DNA of 5,865 nucleotides from Desulfurococcales archaeon. Lineage in GTDB: Archaea; Thermoproteota; Thermoprotei_A; Sulfolobales; Desulfurococcaceae. Location of the stretch: the NCBI GenBank assembly GCA_015522345.1, contig WAML01000060.1:1-5865 (forward strand), written 5' to 3'. A program made the translations under genes and the position numbers. The first letter of the stretch is position 1; every line of letters starts with the position of its first letter. Shown here piece after piece: positions 1 through 4,385 of the stretch. The notes under the pieces are model-generated. The model had not been told where the DNA came from. It searched no databases and worked only from the letters and a program-made list of their open reading frames with translations.

Positions 1-354
1 GTAATATATCCATTTTATATTAGTGACATTTTGATAAATAATTGAAATACCAATGATATTCACTATGAGAGTTAGCATGCTAGCTAAATAAATTGAATAT
101 ACATAGACCATATATAGTAAGGAACTATAGTTTCTTAATCCTATATGCAGGTTTATTCTAAGTATACGTGAGGGTAGTGAAACTATTTGTTGAAGATAAG
201 TTAAAGGTATTACAGCTAGAACTATTAGTAGAAAACTGAAAGCTCCATAATTTATACCTAAGTGGGAGAATACAGCTATATTTGTAATTTCAATACCTGA
301 AACTGCTGCAATAAATCCTGTTCCAAAAGCTTTTAGTAGTATATTTTTTCTCAT
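1..354 (-). CDS. Nramp-like membrane transporter, N-terminal 118 residues (cut by left window edge)
   Basis: An ATG at 354 opens a frame with no stop to base 1, giving exactly 118 codons. The product is very hydrophobic, with likely membrane segments near residues 9-28, 35-55 and 78-108. Residues 11-38 (GTGFIAAV, then EITN, then GINYGAF) align without gaps to the first membrane helix and following loop of Nramp proton-coupled manganese/iron transporters (GPGxxAAxAxxDPGNxAT...GAxYGYxLLW, from memory). At the metal-binding signature, D-P-G-N reads E22-I23-T24-N25, so the acidic and asparagine positions are kept in kind but the Pro-Gly that breaks the helix is lost. The second signature (MPH, helix 6) lies outside the window. 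The gene starts 34 bases after the small membrane-protein gene on the same strand, so the two are probably co-transcribed. No GGTGA site precedes the ATG. A divergent Nramp or another LeuT-fold carrier is the best reading; substrate unknown. Confidence 0.65.
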   Translation of the reverse strand, partial: MRKNILLKAFGTGFIAAVSGIEITNIAVFSHLGINYGAFSFLLIVLAVIPLTYLQQIVSLPSRILRINLHIGLRNYSSLLYMVYVYSIYLASMLTLIVNIIGISIIYQNVTNIKWIYY

Positions 355-358
355 AATC

Positions 359-377
359 TATAACCCTAGTGCTTATA
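359..377. promoter_or_regulatory. Imperfect palindrome TATAACCCTAG...TTATA before the Nramp-like gene
   Basis: Eleven bases, TATAACCCTAG, are followed by TGC and TTATA, giving outer arms TATAA/TTATA. The element ends five bases upstream of the ATG at 354, where a ribosome would bind. The same eleven bases occur at 719-729. An operator or a translation-control hairpin is possible. An 11-base repeat is not rare by chance in a window of this size. Confidence 0.25.
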
Positions 378-388
378 GTGAGGTATAG

Positions 389-664
389 CTACTGTTTAAC
401 GGATCTATAATGAGCCTTATTCTTAGACTTTATAACTTCAAGAATGGCTTCTAACTCTTCTTTATCAATATTATTAAGGAATATAACTAAGTTATTGGTC
501 ATAGCCTTTGTATTCAATCCTATTTCTTCTATATTAATATCGAGTCGCCTACTATGTTCTTTAGAGCTGGAGCCATATGCTCTGTATACTCTATGATTAT
601 ATATCATCGGCAATAACAGTATGCCTAAGTAAACTATTACCAGCATGAGAGTCGCTAGATCCAT
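389..664 (-). CDS. Small single-pass membrane protein, unknown function
   Basis: This is a 91-residue protein that I do not recognise. Residues 4-23 are strongly hydrophobic and make one membrane segment or uncleaved anchor. A positively charged stretch follows (HRVYRAYG...KEHSRR, 24-40), which by the positive-inside rule places the rest in the cytoplasm. The tail contains two probable amphipathic helices (about 43-64 and 67-83, the latter rich in Glu/Lys). There is no cysteine pair or catalytic motif. The ATG at 664 has a GGTG-containing ribosome site eight bases upstream, and a TATA-like stretch lies at about 703-711, so the start looks sound. The Nramp-like gene begins 34 bases after its stop. 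The arrangement suggests an accessory subunit or partner of that transporter, but this rests on gene position only. Confidence 0.6.
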   Translation of the reverse strand: MDLATLMLVIVYLGILLLPMIYNHRVYRAYGSSSKEHSRRLDINIEEIGLNTKAMTNNLVIFLNNIDKEELEAILEVIKSKNKAHYRSVKQ

Positions 665-674
665 TGCTTCTTAC

Positions 675-711
675 ACCGTGCGCTATTTCTGCATCATATT
701 ATTCTAAATAA
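675..711 (-). promoter_or_regulatory. Putative promoter and ribosome site of the small membrane-protein gene
   Basis: Read on the minus strand, a TTATTTAG-like TATA element lies at about 703-711. Transcription would begin about 25 bases downstream, near 680. A GGTG ribosome-site core at about 675-678 lies eight bases before the ATG at 664. The palindrome at 719-736 sits just upstream of the TATA element. Position and composition are the only support. Confidence 0.35.
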
Positions 712-718
712 TAACTGG

Positions 719-736
719 TATAACCCTAGAGTTATA
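719..736. promoter_or_regulatory. Near-perfect 18-bp palindrome TATAACCCTAGAGTTATA
   Basis: Sixteen of 18 positions are symmetric around a central CTAG. It lies directly upstream of the likely TATA box of the small membrane-protein gene, where an archaeal activator or repressor often binds. It shares TATAACCCTAG with the element at 359-369. Confidence 0.35.
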
Positions 737-743
737 AGACTGG

Positions 744-772
744 ATAGAGTGTATTAGCAGAGTATAACCATT
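744..772. repeat. Copy A of a shared noncoding motif (TAGAGTGTATT...CAGAGTA...AAC.ATT)
   Basis: The 12-mer ATAGAGTGTATT (744-755) recurs exactly, inverted, at 1404-1415. The longer pattern AGTGTAT-TAG-CAGAGTA-T-AAC-C-ATT (748-772) matches AGTGTAT-A-CAGAGTA-G-AAC-T-ATT at 1374-1396, with a two-base length difference. Copies lie on both sides of the regulator gene, which suggests binding sites for one regulator. Confidence 0.4.
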
Positions 773-870
773 ATTATGGTATTAACTGGGTATTTATACA
801 TCAAATACTTTATATAATGGATAAAGCTTGCATAGTCTTAGTTAGTACGTGTAGATAATAAGAGATATAA

Positions 871-880
871 GAAAAAGGAA
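871..880 (-). terminator. T-rich terminator after the regulator gene
   Basis: On the minus strand this reads TTCCTTTTTC, about 52 bases past the TAA at 932-934, and a second T-rich run (CTTTTATTC) lies at about 890-898. Archaeal RNA polymerase can terminate at U-rich tracts without a hairpin. No strong stem-loop is seen here. Confidence 0.35.
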
Positions 881-931
881 GATTATTGAATAAAAGTTCT
901 TATTTGCTTTTAAAGAAAGTTTAGAATGTAT

Positions 932-1258
932 TTAATCCAGTATTATACGTACTTCTCTAATATTTGTCCAGCATACTTTCTTTACTCCTCTCTGACCCGG
1001 TTTATATGATGTTTTTATTAAGCCTATATCTTCTAGTCTCTTTATCTGAGCACTTGCATTAGCTTTACTCTGACCTATGAATTCAGCTATTTCTCCAATA
1101 TCTCTCTCTTTTTCACGTATTAACTTGAGTATTTTTAACCTAGTTTTAGATGATAGGACGTTTGCAACTCTGTTAATATACTCTATTCCACGCACGTAGA
1201 GTGTACCGTCTTTCTCAAAAATCCCTTCTTTCTTAAGCAACGTATTCTGAGACTCCAC
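932..1258 (-). CDS. ArsR-like winged helix-turn-helix transcriptional regulator
   Basis: A small DNA-binding protein, 108 residues from the start chosen here. Counting from the longer GTG at 1267 (111 residues), the fold runs: helix 33-50 (RVANVLSSKTRLKILKLI, typical of ArsR-type repressors), helix 56-65 (DIGEIAEFIG), recognition helix 67-84 (SKANASAQIKRLEDIGLI), then a beta wing 85-102 with PGQRGVKKVCW. It has one cysteine (C99) and no histidine, so the classic ArsR/SmtB metal sites are absent and the effector is unknown. The upstream GTG (1267) lies inside a perfect GGTGA ribosome site (1268-1264); the GTG at 1258 follows that site by five bases and is the likelier start. It is divergent from rio2 and has palindromes over its own promoter, so self-repression is likely. 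Regulation of the neighbouring membrane operon is inference. Confidence 0.85.
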   Translation of the reverse strand: MESQNTLLKKEGIFEKDGTLYVRGIEYINRVANVLSSKTRLKILKLIREKERDIGEIAEFIGQSKANASAQIKRLEDIGLIKTSYKPGQRGVKKVCWTNIREVRIILD

Positions 1259-1263
1259 TTTTC

Positions 1264-1302
1264 TCACCGTATATGTAATACATTGGTCTTAGAATTATTT
1301 AA
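1264..1302 (-). promoter_or_regulatory. Promoter, operator-like palindrome and ribosome site of the regulator gene
   Basis: On the minus strand a TATA box TTAAATAA (1295-1302) is followed about 25 bases later by the predicted transcription start near 1273. The perfect palindrome ATGTAATACAT (1273-1283) would cover that start point, a usual place for a repressor. The ribosome site GGTGA (1268-1264) comes next. The very short leader fits crenarchaeal genes. Confidence 0.45.
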
Positions 1303-1344
1303 CATACTGTTTTACATATATACTGTATGAGTATATTAGTTTTA

Positions 1345-1357
1345 TGTATTTAATACA
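1345..1357. promoter_or_regulatory. Perfect 13-bp palindrome TGTATTTAATACA
   Basis: Two inverted TGTATT half-sites flank a central T. TGTATT also occurs in the palindrome at 1273-1283, in the inverted copy at 1404-1409, and at 750-755. It lies between the divergent regulator and rio2 genes, upstream of both promoters. Confidence 0.4.
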
Positions 1358-1373
1358 ATCTAACCTATTAACT

Positions 1374-1417
1374 AGTGTATACAGAGTAGAACTATTCTTG
1401 AAGAATACACTCTATAC
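1374..1417. repeat. Compound inverted repeat: motif copies B and C around a 15-bp perfect palindrome
   Basis: GTATACAGAGTA (1377-1388) pairs with TACACTCTATAC (1406-1417) at ten of twelve positions. Between them and overlapping the right arm is the perfect palindrome TATTCTTGAAGAATA (1393-1407). The left part (1374-1396) is copy B and the inverted right part (1404-1415) is copy C of the motif at 744-772. This is the densest symmetric structure in the window and lies about 70-110 bases upstream of rio2. Confidence 0.45.
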
Positions 1418-1446
1418 AAACTCGTATAATAAAATAGATAAAATGG

Positions 1447-1484
1447 TTTTAACTAATATAGTAACGTACGGTGTTTTATAAGAG
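1447..1484 (+). promoter_or_regulatory. Putative promoter of rio2, probably leaderless
   Basis: A TATA-like stretch TTTTAACTAATATAG (1447-1461) is centred about 27-34 bases before the GTG at 1484, so transcription would start at or close to the start codon. A GGTG at 1470-1473 is ten bases from the GTG, rather far for a ribosome site. An alternative TATA at about 1424-1436 would give a leader of about 30 bases. Confidence 0.35.
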
Positions 1485-2374
1485 TGGCGAAGATAGGTAG
1501 AATATATAGGGCATTGGTTGAACGAGATTTTAAGGTACTTAATGCTATTGAGAAAGGTATGTCTACTTATCAATATGTACCTCTAGAGGTTATCGAGAAG
1601 TATTCTCGATTACCTGAGAGTCATGTAGAATTATCACTTAGGAAACTACATAGACTAAAGCTTGTTAAGAGACAAATGCTAATGTATAAAGGCTATAGAC
1701 TTACATATTTAGGATTAGACATGCTTGCCCTAAGATTCTTTGTTAAGAATAACGTTGTTGAAGCGATAGGTGATAAACTAGGTGTTGGGAAAGAAAGCGA
1801 GATCTTTAGGGCATTGGCTCCAGGGAATATTTTAGTTGCAATAAAATTCTTAAGAATAGGAAGACCTAGTTTTAGGTCCACTAGAAGAGTACGTGTTTAT
1901 GCAGACAATCCTAGACTTGACTGGTACAAACAATCTAAAATAGCTGCCGAAAGAGAGTTTAAAGCACTTAAGGAACTCTATTACGTTGGAGCATCAGTCC
2001 CCCACCCTCTAGCTTATAATAGGCATGCAATTGTAATAAAGTACATTAATGGTATTGAGCTATACACTAAGCCCTCGTTAGAAGACCCATACTATACTCT
2101 CAGCGTCATAATTGATACTATTAAGAAAGCTTATCAAGATGTAGGCATAGTCCATGGTGATTTAAGTGAATATAACGTATTAGTTGATGTAGATAATGGA
2201 ACACCATATATAATTGACTGGCCACAATATGTAGAGAAAGAACATCCAAGCAGTTTGTCTTTATTAAGGAGGGATATAGTATATATAGTTAGGTTTTTCA
2301 AGAAGAACTACCGAGTAGAAGCTGATATTGATAGGGCATTAAAGTATGTCCTTGGGGAATCAGAGAGTTTCTAG
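1484..2374 (+). CDS. rio2: RIO2 atypical serine/threonine protein kinase/ATPase
   Basis: RIO2 proteins act as ATPases or kinases in late maturation of the small ribosomal subunit in the cytoplasm. The 296-residue length is close to the archaeal family norm. Residues 1-84 form the RIO2-specific N-terminal winged helix (RIYRALVERDFKVLNAIEKGM...VKRQMLMYKGYRLTYLG). The kinase domain follows: nucleotide loop GVGKESEI (100-107), ATP-binding lysine K121 in VAIKFLRIG, a flexible basic loop (about 127-145), catalytic loop HGDLSEYN with D226 and N231, and metal-binding motif IDWPQ with D245, the equivalent of the aspartate phosphorylated in Archaeoglobus Rio2. All key residues are present, so it should be active. 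GTG start; the upstream frame is closed by a TAA at 1454. It overlaps the next gene by 29 bases, implying co-transcription and linked translation. RIO1 is excluded by the winged helix. Confidence 0.96.
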   Translation: MAKIGRIYRALVERDFKVLNAIEKGMSTYQYVPLEVIEKYSRLPESHVELSLRKLHRLKLVKRQMLMYKGYRLTYLGLDMLALRFFVKNNVVEAIGDKLGVGKESEIFRALAPGNILVAIKFLRIGRPSFRSTRRVRVYADNPRLDWYKQSKIAAEREFKALKELYYVGASVPHPLAYNRHAIVIKYINGIELYTKPSLEDPYYTLSVIIDTIKKAYQDVGIVHGDLSEYNVLVDVDNGTPYIIDWPQYVEKEHPSSLSLLRRDIVYIVRFFKKNYRVEADIDRALKYVLGESESF

Positions 2375-4385
2375 TCATACTAAGAAAGACAACATTATAG
2401 TTATGGGAGTTGATATACTTCCAGGTAAAAGTTCTCTATCTAAACACCAGCCACATTATGCTATAGTCATACTCGGTAATGGCGAAGTTGTTGACGAATA
2501 TGAGGATGCTTCTCTATCAAGACTTATAAGAATTGCTTGGGAAGTAAAACCAGAGATCATAGCTATTGACAATATATATGAGCTAGCCCCAGACTATAAT
2601 GGCCTTGTCAAAATAGTTTCCATGCTTCCACCCAATGTCCGCTTAATACAAGTGACTGGCTGGGGCCCTCAAGCCATAAATATACGTTCTCTAGCCAAAA
2701 ACCTAGGCATTCCTTTGCATGGAAAACTCACTCCTTTAAAGACTGCTTATGTAGCTGCTGTAGCAGCTTATAGAGGCTATGGATATCAAGTAAAATTCCT
2801 TGAAGAAAAAACGAAGATTATTGTATCAAAGGGGCGCAGTATAAGTAGAGGAGGCATGAGCTATAACAGGTATATACGCAGTGTTAGAGCAGGTATATTA
2901 AGTATAACTAAGGAGATAAAGAAAATACTTGATGCAAATAAACTAGATTATGATCTTGTATTTAGGAAGTCGAAGGGTGGATTAGAGAGTAGTGTCTTCA
3001 TAGTCTATGCCCCAAGATCGCGACTTTATGGCTTGATTAAGCCTATTAATACAAAGAATGTTAGAGTAGAAATTAAACCTGTATATTCTAAGAAAATATC
3101 TACAGAACCATTAAAGAAAGCGAGAAAACCTGTAATACTAGGACTAGATCCAGGGATCAATACAGGTATTGCTGTTATAGACTTAAACGGCATGCCTTTA
3201 TTCCTCTACAGCTCCAAAAACATTGATCGAAGCGAAATAATAAACATGGTTTCATCTATAGGAAAACCAGTTCTTGTAGCAACTGATGTTTCCACACCAC
3301 CTGAAGCAGTAAAGAAATTAGCTGCGTCATTAAATGTCCAAATATATTCTCCTCCAAGAGATTTATCAAATGATGAAAAGAATGCAATCATATATGAGTT
3401 GTTAAAGAAGTATCCTTGGCTAGATATAGAGGATGCACATGAAAGAGATGCTTTAGCCGCAGCATATAAGGCATACTTGAATTATGCTGATAAATTTAAG
3501 CAAATAGAGTCTGAAGTATATGAAATGAATATCGACTTAGACCTAGATAACATCAAGGCAGAGATAATACGTGGTAAAACAATAGCAGAGGCTATAGAAG
3601 AAGAAGTCGAGAAAAAACTAGAGTTTTCATCTAAAGAGACTGAAACTCGAGAAGCAAAACAGCCTCCAAAGACCAAAATAAATAGAGAAATACAAGATAA
3701 AGAGATAGCTAATTTAAAGAAGAGAATACAACAATTAGTAGCCGAGAATAAAAGACTCAAGAACACTATATCGGAGCTACAAGAAACAATTCACACACTC
3801 AAAGTAGAATTAAGTAGTTTGAAAAATATAGTTAATCCCCAAGATAATCTTTTACGTGAAATAAATAAACTAAGAATTGAAAGAGAAGAGCTCTTACATC
3901 AAATAAATGCTTTAAAGAAATTATTAGATGAAGCTAATAGAGATATACACTACCTTAAATCTATCTTAAAGGAAGCACTATTGAATAAGTATATAATTAT
4001 ACCTACGATTAAAAACCTCCTATCCTATCCATCAAAACTACTTGAAAAATATAAGTCTCCCGCGATCTATGTAAATGATTTAGAAGTATACGATGTTAGT
4101 GTAATAAATGAGCTTTATAAGAATAAAATAGCTATTTTAACTAGTAAAGAATCCATTAAATACCCTATAAAAATACCTGTTTTCAATATAGATAGTTATA
4201 AACATTATTTTGTAGACAATTTCCTTATTATAGAGTCTAGAGTAGTAAAGGATATAGAAAATTCTTGGAAGAAAATTGAAGAAGAAGAAAGAAGAAGTAG
4301 TATAGAGAGAATAATTGACTTAATCATGAAGTATAAAGAAGAACGTAAAAAGAAACTTGGTGTAAAGGATTTCTCGTTTTTCTAG
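2346..4385 (+). CDS. DUF460/COG2433 protein: tandem RNase H-like (RuvC/YqgF type) domains plus coiled coil
   Basis: A 679-residue archaeal protein, probably a nuclease of the RNase H fold; I know of no established function. The N-terminal RNase H-like domain (about 15-150) has D23 in MGVDILPG and D75 in IIAIDN, but its third catalytic position appears to be V136. Residues 155-235 form a basic module with RGGMSYNRYIRSVR (168-181). The second, RuvC/YqgF-like domain (262-382) has LGLDPGINTG (D268), VATD (D314) and DAHERDALAAA (H365, D368), so it keeps a full catalytic set. A charged linker (about 400-445) leads to two coiled-coil stretches (447-494, 500-546) separated by NPQD, then an unassigned alpha/beta region (about 547-635) and a Lys/Glu-rich tail. 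The ATG at 2346 lies inside rio2; M20 (2403) is a poor start because it falls in the first strand. Close linkage to rio2 suggests a role in rRNA or ribosome maturation, by inference. Confidence 0.9.
   Translation: MSLGNQRVSSHTKKDNIIVMGVDILPGKSSLSKHQPHYAIVILGNGEVVDEYEDASLSRLIRIAWEVKPEIIAIDNIYELAPDYNGLVKIVSMLPPNVRLIQVTGWGPQAINIRSLAKNLGIPLHGKLTPLKTAYVAAVAAYRGYGYQVKFLEEKTKIIVSKGRSISRGGMSYNRYIRSVRAGILSITKEIKKILDANKLDYDLVFRKSKGGLESSVFIVYAPRSRLYGLIKPINTKNVRVEIKPVYSKKISTEPLKKARKPVILGLDPGINTGIAVIDLNGMPLFLYSSKNIDRSEIINMVSSIGKPVLVATDVSTPPEAVKKLAASLNVQIYSPPRDLSNDEKNAIIYELLKKYPWLDIEDAHERDALAAAYKAYLNYADKFKQIESEVYEMNIDLDLDNIKAEIIRGKTIAEAIEEEVEKKLEFSSKETETREAKQPPKTKINREIQDKEIANLKKRIQQLVAENKRLKNTISELQETIHTLKVELSSLKNIVNPQDNLLREINKLRIEREELLHQINALKKLLDEANRDIHYLKSILKEALLNKYIIIPTIKNLLSYPSKLLEKYKSPAIYVNDLEVYDVSVINELYKNKIAILTSKESIKYPIKIPVFNIDSYKHYFVDNFLIIESRVVKDIENSWKKIEEEERRSSIERIIDLIMKYKEERKKKLGVKDFSFF
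4337..4355 (-). terminator. Possible U-rich terminator of the methionine adenosyltransferase gene, inside the opposing gene
   Basis: On the minus strand this reads TTTCTTTTTACGTTCTTCT, starting about 27 bases past the stop at 4382. It is antisense to the Lys/Glu-rich tail of the DUF460 protein. With no gap between the two stops, termination must happen within the opposing gene, and this is the first strong pyrimidine tract met. Confidence 0.3.
4382..4385. other. CTAG serving as stop codon for both converging genes
   Basis: TAG at 4383-4385 ends the plus-strand DUF460 gene. On the minus strand TAG (4384-4382) ends the methionine adenosyltransferase gene. The palindromic CTAG is therefore shared by the two stops, giving a four-base convergent overlap. 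Confidence 0.95.

Noticed and set aside
776..817. Short plus-strand frame (13 codons) beginning ATGGTATTAACTGGG
   Set aside because: Too short, no ribosome site, and it ends within an AT-rich promoter-like region.
1374..1417. Compound inverted repeat considered as a transcription terminator or a transposon end
   Set aside because: No T-rich run follows on either strand at the right distance, no gene ends into it, and there is no transposase or target duplication nearby; a regulatory site fits better.
1693..1881. Minus-strand open frame inside rio2
   Set aside because: It lies antisense to the kinase nucleotide-binding region, has no plausible motif or ribosome site, and is explained by codon bias of rio2.
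3206..3391. Minus-strand open frame inside the DUF460 gene
   Set aside because: Antisense to the conserved second RNase H-like domain; composition is that of a reverse-frame shadow.
3482..3766. Minus-strand open frame rich in Ser, Phe and Leu
   Set aside because: It is the complement of Lys/Glu-rich coiled-coil codons, which creates a hydrophobic-looking antisense frame resembling a membrane protein.
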